Positions 32,671-42,049 of a DNA stretch of 60,224 bases are shown here, one piece after another; within the stretch, counting starts at the first letter, position 1; every line of letters starts with the position of its first letter. Origin of the DNA: DATAQC01 sp051005135 (GTDB lineage Bacteria; Actinomycetota; Acidimicrobiia; Acidimicrobiales; AC-14); NCBI GenBank assembly GCA_051005135.1, contig JBPCJQ010000095.1:1-60224 (forward strand). Direction: 5' to 3'. The notes below the pieces were generated by a model, which worked only from the letters and a program-made list of their open reading frames with translations, was not told the origin of the DNA and ran no database searches. Position numbers and translations under genes: made by a program.

Positions 32671-34472
32671 CCTCCGGCACACTCCCCGACACCCACCGCC
32701 GCCTCGTAGGGGCCAGTCTCGTCGAAGTCGGTGTAGAAGTCGGGGCACTCTTCGGGGGTGGGGAAGGAGTCGAGGTGGGCCAGCTCGGCGCCGACCGCCT
32801 TGGCGCCGCCCGAGCGCTCGAGCCAGGCGGCGAAGGTCTCGCCCGCCGCCCGTTCTCCGGCGAACTTTGCGACGACCGATACCACCGCCTTGCTCACGTT
32901 GCGGGCGGGCAGGCGCAGCGCCTTCTCGCCGAACTCGATCTGGGTCTGGCCCACGCGCCCTCCCAGCAGCATCTGGTAGCCGGGCGCGGACTTGGTGTGG
33001 GCTCGGCGCTCGACGCCGAAGAAGCCGATGTCGGCGGTGTGGTGCTGGCCGCACGAGTTGGTGCACCCCGAGATGTTGACCCGCACCCCGCCCACGTCGG
33101 CCAACCCCGCCTCCTCCAAGGCCTGACCGATGTCGTCGGCCAGGCCCCGGCTCTGGGTGACGGCCAGGTTGCACGTGTCGGCACCCGGGCAGGCCACCAC
33201 GTCGCGGGCCAGCTCGGCGCCGGGATCGGCCATGGCGATGTCGGCCAGGCGGCGGTGCAGCTCGGGGAGCTGGTCTTCGGTGAGGTCGCGGAACACCACG
33301 TTCTGGCGGTTGGTGACCCGCACCTCGGCGCCCAGGTCGCGCTGGATGGCGGCCAGGGCCCGGAACTGGGCCGATGTGATGTCGCCCAGGCGGGCGTAGG
33401 CGTAAGCCGACACCGTGCCCTTAGCCACACCGCGCACCACGTTGACCTCTTCCCACTCCCGGTAGGGCTGGCCGTCGCGGCGCAGGCGCAGGGTGACGGG
33501 CGTGCCCACGGGCGTGGCGTCGACGGCCGTGCTGACCCCGGCGGGCGCGTCACCGCGCTCGGCCACCACCTCGGGCACGCCGCCGGGCCACGTGGCGCTG
33601 GCCCGCAGCAGGCGGCGCTCCTTGAGGACGCGCTCGCGCACCTGGTCGATGCCCATGGTGTCGACCAGCCACTTCATGCGGGCCCGGAGCTTGTTGTCGC
33701 GGTTGCCGTAGTGGTCGAAGACTCGCAGGACGGCCTCGATGGTGGCCAACAGGTCGTCGCGGGAGGTGAACTCCTCGAGGGCCTGGGCAGGGTGGGGGTT
33801 GGCACCCAGGCCGCCGGCCACGAACACCCGGAACCCAGGCTCGACGGTGCCGTCGTCGAGGGGGCGGTTCACCGCCACCACGCCCACGTCGTTGAACATG
33901 GCCTGGCCGCAGTCGGTGGCACATCCCGAGAAATTGATCTTGAACTTGCGGGGCAGGCGCTGGGCAATGGGGGAGCGGATGAAGTGGCGGTAGGCGGCTT
34001 CGGCCCACGGGCTTATGTCGAGGACCTCGAAGGGGCAGGCGCCGGCCAGATGGCAGCCCTGCACGTTGCGCACGGTGTCACCGCACGCCTCCCGGGTGGT
34101 GAGGCCCACCGAGGCCAGATCGCGCATGACCTCGGGCACCCGCTCGAGGGGGACGAAGTGGAACTGGATGTTCTGGCGGGTGGTGATGTGGCCCCAGCCC
34201 CGGCTGTAGGTGTCGGCGATGTGGCCCAACATCTCGAGCTGGGTGGGCTGCAGCGACCCGTAGGGCACCTTCACCCGTACCATCTGGTGATGGCCGCCCT
34301 GGCGCTGGCCGTAGATGCCGTTGTTCAGCCGGAAGAGGCGGAAGACGTCTTCGTCGAGATCGCCGGCCAGGTAGAGGGCGAGCTGTGCTTCGAACTTGGC
34401 GATGTCGGCCGCCGCCGGGCCTGACATCTCGGCGACTCCGTACTCAGTGGCACTGTCGTGCGTGATGGTCAT
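32667..34472 (-). CDS. Ferredoxin-type sulfite/nitrite reductase
   Basis: A 601-aa siroheme enzyme with two ferrite-like repeats. Cluster cysteines lie in VACPGADTCNLAV and NISGCTNSCGQHH; the first half has NFSGCATDCGQAMFND. As first gene of the sulfate operon it should reduce sulfite to sulfide with six electrons; nitrite reduction is possible in this family but the context argues for sulfite. Start ATG 34472 has a strong Shine-Dalgarno (AGGAGG, 7 nt upstream), making an upstream start unlikely. Confidence 0.93.
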   Translation of the reverse strand: MTITHDSATEYGVAEMSGPAAADIAKFEAQLALYLAGDLDEDVFRLFRLNNGIYGQRQGGHHQMVRVKVPYGSLQPTQLEMLGHIADTYSRGWGHITTRQNIQFHFVPLERVPEVMRDLASVGLTTREACGDTVRNVQGCHLAGACPFEVLDISPWAEAAYRHFIRSPIAQRLPRKFKINFSGCATDCGQAMFNDVGVVAVNRPLDDGTVEPGFRVFVAGGLGANPHPAQALEEFTSRDDLLATIEAVLRVFDHYGNRDNKLRARMKWLVDTMGIDQVRERVLKERRLLRASATWPGGVPEVVAERGDAPAGVSTAVDATPVGTPVTLRLRRDGQPYREWEEVNVVRGVAKGTVSAYAYARLGDITSAQFRALAAIQRDLGAEVRVTNRQNVVFRDLTEDQLPELHRRLADIAMADPGAELARDVVACPGADTCNLAVTQSRGLADDIGQALEEAGLADVGGVRVNISGCTNSCGQHHTADIGFFGVERRAHTKSAPGYQMLLGGRVGQTQIEFGEKALRLPARNVSKAVVSVVAKFAGERAAGETFAAWLERSGGAKAVGAELAHLDSFPTPEECPDFYTDFDETGPYEAAVGVGECAGG

Positions 34473-34543
34473 GGTGGGACCTCCTGGGGGGGTCTGGACG
34501 CACGGATAAACGCTACCAGCAATCCTGACTGTCCGGGTCGGCT

Positions 34544-34571
34544 TTGCGATATCGAACGGGCGCCGTATCAT
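34544..34571 (+). promoter_or_regulatory. Putative promoter of the HtrA-like gene
   Basis: TTGCGA (34544-34549), a 16-bp spacer and TATCAT (34566-34571), which ends 10 nt before the ATG at 34582. Confidence 0.4.
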
Positions 34572-34581
34572 CGCCAGCCTC

Positions 34582-35616
34582 ATGCGAGGCGTGCTGGCCG
34601 TCATCGTCGTGGCCCTGGCGGCCGCCTGCACGAGCACCGCCTCTAAGTCAGCTACCGGCCCTACGTCTACCACTGCCGTCGCCAGCCCGCCCGCCGCGTC
34701 GGGGTCGGCCTCGGCCCTGCAGAACGACTATGTCAGTGTCGTCCGGCGGGTGCGGGCCTCGGTCGTGGAGATCTCCACCGACGCGGGCCTGGGATCGGGC
34801 ATCGTCTACGACGACAAGGGCGACGTGGTCACCAACGCCCACGTCGTGGGCAACGCCAGCCGGTTCCGGGTCACCCTTGTCGACGGCCGCTCTCTCGACG
34901 CCACCCTCGTCGGCACCTACCCGCCCGACGACCTCGCCGTGATCAAGACCTCGGGCGACGACAAGCTGGCGCCGGCCACCTTCGCCGACTCCTCCAAGGT
35001 GGAGGTGGGCCAGATCACCCTGGCCATCGGCAACCCGCTGGGGCTGGCCAGCTCGGTCACCGACGGCATCGTCAGCTCCACCGGCCGCACCGTGAGCGAG
35101 GGTGGCGGCATCGTACTGCCTTCCACCATCCAGACCAGCGCGCCGATCAACCCCGGCAACAGCGGGGGTGCCCTGGTCAACCTCGACGGCCAGGTGATCG
35201 GTATCCCCACCCTGGCCGCCACCGACCCCCAGCTCGGCGGCGGGGCGGCGGCGGGGATCGGCTTCGCCATCCCCGCCAACACGGTCAAGCGCATCGCCGA
35301 CCAGTTGGTGAACAGCGACGGCAAGGTCTCCCAATCGGGTAGGGCCGCCCTGGGCATCGAGGCGGCCACCGTGAGCAGCTTCACCGGAGGCCCCGAGGGA
35401 GTGCTGGTACGCAGCGTGATCCCCAACGGGCCGGCGGCTGGCGCCGGAATCAAAGTGGGTGACGTCATCACCGCGGTGAACGCCAAGAGCGTTCCTACCC
35501 TCGACGACCTGGGCACGGTGCTGGCCGGGTTGTCACCCGGAGACGTGGCCACCGTCGACGTGATCAGGGACGACGGCTCCAAGCAGAGCCTCAAGGTGAC
35601 GCTCGGCAACCTGTGA
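34582..35616 (+). CDS. HtrA/DegP-type serine protease with PDZ, lipoprotein
   Basis: A 344-aa exported protease. The signal ends in a lipobox (ALAAAC, Cys near 16), followed by a Ser/Thr/Ala linker to about residue 48. Trypsin-like triad: His in VVTNAHVVGNA, Asp in YPPDDLAVIK, Ser in INPGNSGGALVN. A PDZ domain closes the protein (VRSVIPNGPAAGAGIKVGD). It probably degrades or refolds damaged proteins at the outer face of the membrane. It is divergent from sir. Confidence 0.94.
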   Translation: MRGVLAVIVVALAAACTSTASKSATGPTSTTAVASPPAASGSASALQNDYVSVVRRVRASVVEISTDAGLGSGIVYDDKGDVVTNAHVVGNASRFRVTLVDGRSLDATLVGTYPPDDLAVIKTSGDDKLAPATFADSSKVEVGQITLAIGNPLGLASSVTDGIVSSTGRTVSEGGGIVLPSTIQTSAPINPGNSGGALVNLDGQVIGIPTLAATDPQLGGGAAAGIGFAIPANTVKRIADQLVNSDGKVSQSGRAALGIEAATVSSFTGGPEGVLVRSVIPNGPAAGAGIKVGDVITAVNAKSVPTLDDLGTVLAGLSPGDVATVDVIRDDGSKQSLKVTLGNL

Positions 35617-35658
35617 CCCTGACCGCCTTGTGAAAGCATCGTCCGCAGAGGAGGCTTG

Positions 35659-35991
35659 ATGACGAACACCCACACACCCGTACCCGAGGAGACACGGGCA
35701 GAGGACGAGCGGCTGTTCTCGGTGTCGATCCTGTTGTCCGCCTCCCGCTGCCTGCTGAGCTATGTGATACTCCCGCTCCTCACGCCCGCGATCGGCGCAG
35801 TCGCAGGTAGCGCCGAACCCTTCGTCGGCCTGCCAATTGGCGTCCTCGCCCTGGTCTTCGACATCCGCGCGGCGCGGCGGTTCGGGCGCAGCCGGTACCC
35901 CTATCGAGGGCTCGTCGTCGGCCTGTACATGGTGGTCATCGCTTTGGTGACGACCCTGCTCGTGCGAGATCTCCTGCACCTGGCGAGCTGA
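35659..35991 (+). CDS. Small conserved membrane protein
   Basis: A 110-aa protein with three hydrophobic segments (CLLSYVILPLLTPAIGAVAG, FVGLPIGVLALVFDI and GLVVGLYMVVIALVTTLLV) and the motif RAARRFGRSRYPYR between the last two. The layout is common in actinobacterial membrane proteins of unknown role. ATG 35659 follows a TTG; GAGGAGG upstream supports either. Confidence 0.7.
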   Translation: MTNTHTPVPEETRAEDERLFSVSILLSASRCLLSYVILPLLTPAIGAVAGSAEPFVGLPIGVLALVFDIRAARRFGRSRYPYRGLVVGLYMVVIALVTTLLVRDLLHLAS

Positions 35992-36022
35992 GTACCTCGG
36001 CCAGCTCACAGGAGAGCGCCGG

Positions 36023-36028
36023 TAGGCT
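36023..36028 (+). promoter_or_regulatory. Putative -10 (TAGGCT), Uma2 gene
   Basis: TAGGCT lies 25 nt before the GTG at 36054. Confidence 0.3.
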
Positions 36029-36053
36029 GTGCTCGGGCCTGTTGAGCTGAGCC

Positions 36054-36587
36054 GTGGAGAGCGTCGCTGTGACCTTTACCGGGTTGACCGTCGAGGATCT
36101 CGAGACCATGCCCGACGATGGGCGCCGGTACGAGCTGATCGGAGGCGCCATCGTGATGACACCGGCCCCCGAGGTGGGCCACCAACGGGCGTCCCGCCGT
36201 TTCCAGTCCCGTTTAGAAGCGGCCTGGCCGGCCAAGGAGGTCTTCGCTGCCCCGGTCGACGTCGACCTGCCCGGCGGTCAGCGCGTCCAGCCCGACCTCG
36301 TGGTGGTGGAACGAGGCAGGACCGGGAAGCGCCTGACGGTACCCGTGGCTCTGGTAGTGGAGATCGTCTCCCCCGGATCCGCTGTCAACGACCGGATCAC
36401 CAAGCTCGGGGTCTACGCCGGGGCCCGTATTCCTCACTACTGGGTTCTCGACCTGCCCGCTGGCTTGGCCGCGTGCTACGTGCTCGACGACGGCGTCTAC
36501 CGTCTCGTCGCTGAAGGACCGGTCATCGACATCACTGAGCCGGTGGCGGTCCACATCGACATAGCGGCTCTCACCGACCCCGCCTGA
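36054..36587 (+). CDS. Uma2 family (DUF820) endonuclease-like protein
   Basis: A 177-aa PD-(D/E)xK-fold protein. Family segments: RRYELIGGAIVMTPAP, QPDLVVVERG (Asp of the nuclease core), LVVEIVSPGSAVNDR (Glu) with ITKLGVYAGARIPHYWVLD following. Uma2 proteins are abundant in cyanobacteria and actinobacteria and are thought to derive from nucleases; the biological role is not settled. It stands alone upstream of the respiratory cluster. Confidence 0.9.
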   Translation: MESVAVTFTGLTVEDLETMPDDGRRYELIGGAIVMTPAPEVGHQRASRRFQSRLEAAWPAKEVFAAPVDVDLPGGQRVQPDLVVVERGRTGKRLTVPVALVVEIVSPGSAVNDRITKLGVYAGARIPHYWVLDLPAGLAACYVLDDGVYRLVAEGPVIDITEPVAVHIDIAALTDPA

Positions 36588-36775
36588 GGGGGCTGCCGGG
36601 TCGAAGCTGGCGGCTCGTTCCGTTCGCGCCGGCGGCCGGTTCGAAGGTAACTCTCGGGTGGCTCTCAGCGCCTGAGGAGGTCTGTACCAAAGTGTCCTCT
36701 GAGGGCATAAGGCGTACAAACCTCGCGATGTTCCGGCCCCCGACCCACAATCGGACAATGGGCCCACGACCGGGC

Positions 36776-36781
36776 TATGGT
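36776..36781 (+). promoter_or_regulatory. Possible -10 (TATGGT), respiratory cluster
   Basis: TATGGT covers the first candidate ATG (36777) and ends 7 nt before GTG 36789. If it is the -10, the qcrC start is GTG 36789 on a leaderless mRNA. The 188 bp before it contain no gene. Confidence 0.3.
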
Positions 36782-37628
36782 CCCCGCCGTGGAGTTTAGG
36801 GACTCCAAGACTGAGATCTATCGGCGTCCCGGGCTCCGGGCGGTGTGGGTACCGCTCGTGCTGGTGGCTGCCGCCGCCAGCAGCGTCTTCCCGGCCGCCA
36901 CCCGGGCTGCCGCCACCGAGGGCTCCGCGGCCGCTCCGGTCGACGTCCGCCAGGTCTTCCTGGCCGATTGCGGGGTGTGCCACGGCAGCGACGGGCGGGG
37001 CAACAGTCAGGGCCCATCGCTCGTCGGGTTCGGGCCGGCCTCGGTCGACTACGAGCTGTCCACCGGCCGCATGCCGCTCACCCCCGTCGGGCGAGCCAAC
37101 GACAAGCCGGGCACCCCGCTCCAGCCATTGCCGGGCAAGGCCCTCGGCGACCCCGACCTGGTGCCCCAGCGCCACGAACCTGCCTACCCCCCGGAGACGA
37201 TCGCCGCACTGGTCTCTTACGTCGCCTCCCTGGTGGGCAACGAGGGTCCTCAGATCCCCAGGTTGGGTCCCGGGAACCTGGCTGAGGGAGGCGACCTGTT
37301 CAGGCTCGAGTGCGCGTCGTGCCACGCCTGGGCCGGTGACGGAGGCGCCCTGGTGCGCCGGGAGGCGCCGGCCCTGCACGCCGCTACCGGCACGCAGATC
37401 GCCGAAGCCATCCGCGTCGGCCCTTCCCAGATGCCCGCGTTCGGCGCCGCCGCCTTCACCGACGAGCAGGTCGACTCGGTGGTCGCCTACGTTCGCTATC
37501 TCGACCATCCCGAAGACCGGGGCGGCCAGCCGCTGTGGCACCTGGGCCCCTTCACCGAGGGGGCCATGGCCCTCGTGGCCCTCGGTGTCCTGCTGCTGTT
37601 CACCCGGTGGATCGGGGAGCGCGGTTGA
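36777..37628 (+). CDS. qcrC: Cytochrome bc complex diheme cytochrome c subunit
   Basis: A 283-aa (279 aa from GTG 36789) membrane cytochrome c. An N-terminal hydrophobic segment (VWVPLVLVAAAASSVFPA) exports it, then two heme sites: CGVCH (near residue 62) and CASCH (near 180), each with a later Met (GRMPL, SQMPAFG). A C-terminal membrane anchor follows (GAMALVALGVLLLFT). Diheme QcrC lets actinobacterial bc complexes pass electrons straight to the oxidase without soluble cytochrome c. First gene of the cluster; TTGA overlap with qcrA. Confidence 0.93.
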   Translation: MVPAVEFRDSKTEIYRRPGLRAVWVPLVLVAAAASSVFPAATRAAATEGSAAAPVDVRQVFLADCGVCHGSDGRGNSQGPSLVGFGPASVDYELSTGRMPLTPVGRANDKPGTPLQPLPGKALGDPDLVPQRHEPAYPPETIAALVSYVASLVGNEGPQIPRLGPGNLAEGGDLFRLECASCHAWAGDGGALVRREAPALHAATGTQIAEAIRVGPSQMPAFGAAAFTDEQVDSVVAYVRYLDHPEDRGGQPLWHLGPFTEGAMALVALGVLLLFTRWIGERG

Positions 37629-38503
37629 GCCCTCGAGCCGAGCCCACGACGCCCGAGGAGGTGCACGCCGCAGAGCGCAGGGCCGAGTGGCGGGCGGCGT
37701 CTCTGTTCGTGCTGTCCGCTGCCAGCGCGGTTGCCCTCGCCGCCGTCTACCTGTACGGCGGCCAACCCCAGCTCGAGGGGTTGTTCCTGGGCCTGGCCCT
37801 CACCGGCGTGGCCTGCGGCTTCGTGATCTGGGGCAACGAGCTGCTTCCCAAGGGGCCCTACGTCGATGACCGCCACGGCATGGCCAGCACGCCCGAAGAA
37901 CGCCAGGAAGCCGAGGAGGATTTCGAGGCGGCAGGAGTGGTTACCCGGCGCAAGCTGCTGGTGCGCACGTTGGGCCTGGCGGTCGGGGGGCTGGGCCTGG
38001 CCGCCCTCTTCCCCATCCGGTCGCTGGGGCCTCGCCCGGGAAGGGCTCTGTACGTCACACCCTGGCGAGCCGGCTTGCGCCTCGTCACCTCCGACGGCCG
38101 TCCCGTGCGCGCCGCCGACGTGCCCCTCGAGGGCCTCGTCACCGTGTTCCCCGAGGGCAGCCCCGATTCGGCCGACGGCCAGGCGGTGCTGGTCCGGGTG
38201 ACCGAGGGGCTCCTGCGGCCCAAGAAGGGGCGCGCCGACTGGTCGCCCCGGGGCTTCGTCGCCTACTCCAAGATCTGTACCCACGCGGGCTGCCCGGTTG
38301 GCCTCTACGAGGCCACCAGCCACGAGCTTCTGTGCCCGTGCCACCAGTCCACCTTCGACGTGCTGCACCACGCCCGCCCACAGCTGGGCCCGGCGGCTGC
38401 CCCCCTGCCCCAGCTACCCCTCGCCATCGACGCCGAGGGGTACCTCATGGCCCGCGGCGACTTCTCGGAGCCCGTGGGGCCGTCGTTCTGGCGCCGCTCG
38501 TGA
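37625..38503 (+). CDS. qcrA: Rieske iron-sulfur subunit of the bc complex
   Basis: A 292-aa protein with two N-terminal membrane segments, a third after the linker (VRTLGLAVGGLGLAALFPI, preceded by RRK like a Tat signal), and the Rieske domain with CTHAGC and CPCHQS. It takes electrons from menaquinol. TTG 37625 is chosen for its 4-nt overlap with the qcrC stop; no other start fits. The C-terminus LPLAIDAEGYLMARGDFSEP is normal for actinobacterial QcrA. Confidence 0.93.
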   Translation: MSPRAEPTTPEEVHAAERRAEWRAASLFVLSAASAVALAAVYLYGGQPQLEGLFLGLALTGVACGFVIWGNELLPKGPYVDDRHGMASTPEERQEAEEDFEAAGVVTRRKLLVRTLGLAVGGLGLAALFPIRSLGPRPGRALYVTPWRAGLRLVTSDGRPVRAADVPLEGLVTVFPEGSPDSADGQAVLVRVTEGLLRPKKGRADWSPRGFVAYSKICTHAGCPVGLYEATSHELLCPCHQSTFDVLHHARPQLGPAAAPLPQLPLAIDAEGYLMARGDFSEPVGPSFWRRS

Positions 38504-39489
38504 GGAGGCGCACCGCCCTCGCGGTGGGCATGGCACTGTTGACTCTTGCCGGCTGCGGCAAGGGCTCGCCGTCGATGCTCAGCGGCCAGGGCCCCGAGGC
38601 CCGCCGGGTGGCCGGGGTTTGGTGGCTGATGTTCGGCCTGGCCACCGCCGTCTACGTGATCGTGGCCGCCTTCATCGTGATCGCCATCATCCGCCGCCGC
38701 CAGCCCGAGGGCGAGGAGGAGTCGGGCCCCAAGGACGACACGTTCATATGGTTCGGTGGCATCATCGTGCCCGTCGCCATCCTCGCCCTGCTGGCCGTCG
38801 TCACCGTGCAGACAACGTCTGACTTGCGCAGGCCCCAACGCAGCGAGCTGCGTATCGACGTGGTGGGCAAGCGGTGGTGGTGGGACGTGCGCTATCCCGG
38901 CACTGGGGTGGCCACCGCCAACGAGATCCACATCCCAGTCGGTCGCCAGGTCGACGTGTCCCTCACGTCCGACAACGTCATCCACAGCTTCTGGGTCCCG
39001 CAGCTCGCGGGCAAGGTCGACACCATCCCCGGCCAGCGCAACCACCTGCTCTTCAAGGCCGACCGTCCGGGCACCTACCGGGGTGAGTGCGCCGAGTACT
39101 GCGGTATCGAGCACGCCAACATGAACTTCCTGGTGATCGCCGATCAGCCCGCTGACTTCGAGCGGTGGATGGCCCGCCGCCAGGGTGGCGCGGGGCTCAG
39201 CCCCACGTCCGAGGAGCAGGCCGTGGGCCAGCTGGTGTTCACGCGGGAAACGTGCGCAGGCTGCCACACCGTGCGGGGGACCTCGGCCACGGGCACGGTC
39301 GGCCCCGACCTGAGCGACTTCGGGGGCCGCCAGTGGATCGGGTCGCTCACCATCCCCAACACGCCCGCCAACCTCGCGCACTGGATAACCGACCCCCAGG
39401 GCGTGAAGCCCGGCAACCTCATGCCGCCCACCAACCTGTCGCCCACCGACCTCGCGGCTATCACCGCCTACCTGGAGGGGCTCAAGTAA
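38500..39489 (+). CDS. ctaC: Cytochrome c oxidase subunit II with fused cytochrome c
   Basis: A 329-aa lipoprotein-like subunit (lipobox LTLAGC near residue 19) with two membrane segments, a cupredoxin domain carrying the CuA site CAEYCGIEHANM, and a C-terminal cytochrome c with CAGCH and Met in NLMPPTN. The fused heme marks a caa3-type oxidase. GTG 38500 overlaps the qcrA stop; the next gene starts on the last base of the stop. Confidence 0.94.
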   Translation: MRRRTALAVGMALLTLAGCGKGSPSMLSGQGPEARRVAGVWWLMFGLATAVYVIVAAFIVIAIIRRRQPEGEEESGPKDDTFIWFGGIIVPVAILALLAVVTVQTTSDLRRPQRSELRIDVVGKRWWWDVRYPGTGVATANEIHIPVGRQVDVSLTSDNVIHSFWVPQLAGKVDTIPGQRNHLLFKADRPGTYRGECAEYCGIEHANMNFLVIADQPADFERWMARRQGGAGLSPTSEEQAVGQLVFTRETCAGCHTVRGTSATGTVGPDLSDFGGRQWIGSLTIPNTPANLAHWITDPQGVKPGNLMPPTNLSPTDLAAITAYLEGLK

Positions 39490-41450
39490 TGGCCATCGCC
39501 GAACACCCGCCAATCTCCACGCCCGAGCTGGGCGAGCTCTGGGAGGACGCGCCCGGCATCCCCGGGTTCCTGTCCACCGTCGACCACAAGCGGATCGGCA
39601 TGCGCTACATCTACACCTGCTTATTCTTCTTCTTCGTGGCTGGCCTCATGGCCCTCGTCATGAGGAGCCAGCTGGCCAAGCCCAACGCCCACGTGCTGGG
39701 CCCCCAGCTCTACAACGAGCTGTTCACCATGCACGGCGTGACCATGATCTTCCTCTTCAACACGCCGGTGCTGGCCGGCTTCGGCAACTACCTGATCCCC
39801 CTCCATATCGGCACCCGCGACATGGCGTTCCCCCGCATGAACGCCTTCAGCTACTGGGTGTTCCTGCTCGGGGGCATCTTCATGTACAGCAGCTTCTTCC
39901 TGGGAAAGATGCCCGACGGTGGGTGGTTCGGCTACGTACCACTGGTGAGCAAGACCTTCTCGCCCGGCCTCAACGTTGACTTCTGGGGGCTCGGAGTTGT
40001 GTTCACCGGGCTGTCCACCACCGTGGGCTCCATCAACTTCATCGTCACCATTTTCAAGCTGCGGGCGCCGGGCATGACCCTCAACCGCATGCCCATCTTC
40101 GTGTGGTCGATGCTGGTGTTCTCGTTCATGGCCATCTTCGCGGTGCCGGCGGTGACCCTGGCCACCGGGCTCAACGAGCTCGACCGCCTCTTCGGCACCG
40201 CCTTCTTCCTTCCCGCCCTGGGCGGCAGCGTACTGCTCTACCAGCACCTGTTCTGGTTCTGGGGCCATCCCGAGGTCTACATCCTGTTCGTGCCCGCCAC
40301 CGGGATGATCTCCCAGATCATCCCCACCTTCAGCCGCCGGCCCCTGGCCGGCTACCTGTGGGTGGCTGGGTCACTGGTCACCGTGGGCTTCATCAGCTTC
40401 GGTGTGTGGGTGCACCACATGTTCGCCACCGGCATGCCCGCCCTGGCCATGGCCTTCTTCTCGGGCGTCAGCCTCATCATCACCATCCCCAGCGGGATCC
40501 AGTTCTTCGCCTGGATCGCCACCATGTGGAAGGGGAAGGTGAGGCTCACCACCCCGATGCTGTTCGGCGTGGGCTTCCTGCTCATCTTCCTCCTGGGCGG
40601 CATCACCGGCGTCATGGTCGCGGTGCTGCCCTTCGACTGGCAGGTGACCGACAGCTACTTCGTGGTCGCCCACTTCCACTACGTGCTCAATGGCGCCGTC
40701 GTGTTCCCCATCTTCGGTGCCATCTACTACTGGATGCCCAAGATGACGGGGCGGATGCTCAGCGAGCGCCTGGGCAAGATCAGCTTCTGGGTGATGTTCG
40801 TGGGCTTCAACATCACCTTCTTCCCCATGCACATTCTGGGCTTCTTGGGCATGCCTCGGCGCATCTACACCTACAACAACGGGCTCGGCTGGGACGGCCT
40901 CAACGCCATGGTCAGCATCGGCTCGGCCATCTTCGGCCTGGGCACGGCCATAACCCTGTTCAACTGGGTATGGAGCCGGCGCAAGGGTGAAGCCGCGGGC
41001 GACGACCCGTGGGACGCCGACAGCCTGGAGTGGTCCATGACCTCACCGCCGCCCCACTACAACTTCGCTTCCATCCCTCTGGTGGCCAGCCGCCACCCCC
41101 TGTGGGACCAGCGGCCCCTGCCCTACGCGGAGTCGGCCGACGAGCCCGAGACGGGTGGCCTGGGAGCGGAGGGGGCGGTGGAGCGCGAGACGCCCATCAC
41201 CAGCGGTATCGATACCCGTCCCGAAGGCAACCTCGAGATCCCCCATGAGACCTACCTCCCGTTGGTGCTGGCCGTGGGACTGTCGGTGCTGTTCGTGGGC
41301 ATGTTGGTACAGGCGGTGGTAGTCGGGGTGATCGGCGTGGCCCTGGCGGTGATGGCCATGCTGTGGTGGACCTGGAAGACCGAGGAGGATCTGCCCCCAC
41401 CCGAACCTGACGCCCGCCCGCCGATTCGCGACGACCAGGTGCACGCATGA
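39489..41450 (+). CDS. ctaD: Cytochrome c oxidase subunit I, extended
   Basis: A 653-aa subunit with 12 core membrane segments and heme a/a3-CuB ligands: His in MHGVTMIFLFNTP, HPEVYILFVPA with the Tyr of the HPEVY motif, HH in WVHHMFATGM and H in VAHFHYVLNG. After the core (about 560) comes a tail with two more membrane segments (YLPLVLAVGLSVLFVGMLV, GVIGVALAVMAMLWWTW) like subunit IV, so it looks like a I-IV fusion. Start ATG 39489 shares a base with the ctaC stop. Confidence 0.95.
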   Translation: MAIAEHPPISTPELGELWEDAPGIPGFLSTVDHKRIGMRYIYTCLFFFFVAGLMALVMRSQLAKPNAHVLGPQLYNELFTMHGVTMIFLFNTPVLAGFGNYLIPLHIGTRDMAFPRMNAFSYWVFLLGGIFMYSSFFLGKMPDGGWFGYVPLVSKTFSPGLNVDFWGLGVVFTGLSTTVGSINFIVTIFKLRAPGMTLNRMPIFVWSMLVFSFMAIFAVPAVTLATGLNELDRLFGTAFFLPALGGSVLLYQHLFWFWGHPEVYILFVPATGMISQIIPTFSRRPLAGYLWVAGSLVTVGFISFGVWVHHMFATGMPALAMAFFSGVSLIITIPSGIQFFAWIATMWKGKVRLTTPMLFGVGFLLIFLLGGITGVMVAVLPFDWQVTDSYFVVAHFHYVLNGAVVFPIFGAIYYWMPKMTGRMLSERLGKISFWVMFVGFNITFFPMHILGFLGMPRRIYTYNNGLGWDGLNAMVSIGSAIFGLGTAITLFNWVWSRRKGEAAGDDPWDADSLEWSMTSPPPHYNFASIPLVASRHPLWDQRPLPYAESADEPETGGLGAEGAVERETPITSGIDTRPEGNLEIPHETYLPLVLAVGLSVLFVGMLVQAVVVGVIGVALAVMAMLWWTWKTEEDLPPPEPDARPPIRDDQVHA

Positions 41451-42049
41451 CCGTCGCGACCGTCAACCCCGAGCTGATCCGTCCGGCGACCCGCCGCAGC
41501 TACTCCACCGCGTGGTGGGGCATGGCGGTGCTGATCATGACCGAGGCCATGGTCTTCGTGATCCTCCTGGCCGCCTACTTCTTCCTGCGGGCCGCCTCCA
41601 AGGAGTGGCCGCTGGCGGGCATCGAGGTGCCCAAGCTCGAGCTGTCGGTGCCGTTCAGCTTCGTGCTGTGGGGGAGCAGCCTGCCCATCTTCTGGGCCGA
41701 GGCCAGCCTCCGCAACGGTCGCCTGCGGCCTTTCAAGATCGGCATGATGGTGAGCTTCGTGATGGGCCTGTCGTTCCTGTCCTATACCCTCTACGACTTC
41801 CAGCAGCTCACCTTCGGGTGGCGCGACAACGCCTACGGGTCGATCTTCTACACGATCGTCGGCCTCCACGCCCTCCACGTGTTCATCGGCCTGGGCATGA
41901 ACGTGGTGGTGCAGCTCAAAGCGTGGCTGGGCCGCTTCGACCACGGCCACCACGCCAGCGCCGAGGTCTTCTCGCTCTACTGGCACTTCGTCGACGTCGT
42001 GTGGCTGGCGGTGTTCCCAGCTCTTTTCCTGTCCCCCCACATCAGATGA
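41447..42049 (+). CDS. ctaE: Cytochrome c oxidase subunit III
   Basis: A 200-aa protein with five membrane segments, the short (bacterial) form. Typical parts: WWGMAVLIMTEAMVFVILLA, the LHALHVFIGLGMN helix and VFSLYWHFVDVVWLAVFPAL. It stabilises subunit I. It overlaps ctaD by 4 nt and the next gene by 4 nt. Confidence 0.94.
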   Translation: MTVATVNPELIRPATRRSYSTAWWGMAVLIMTEAMVFVILLAAYFFLRAASKEWPLAGIEVPKLELSVPFSFVLWGSSLPIFWAEASLRNGRLRPFKIGMMVSFVMGLSFLSYTLYDFQQLTFGWRDNAYGSIFYTIVGLHALHVFIGLGMNVVVQLKAWLGRFDHGHHASAEVFSLYWHFVDVVWLAVFPALFLSPHIR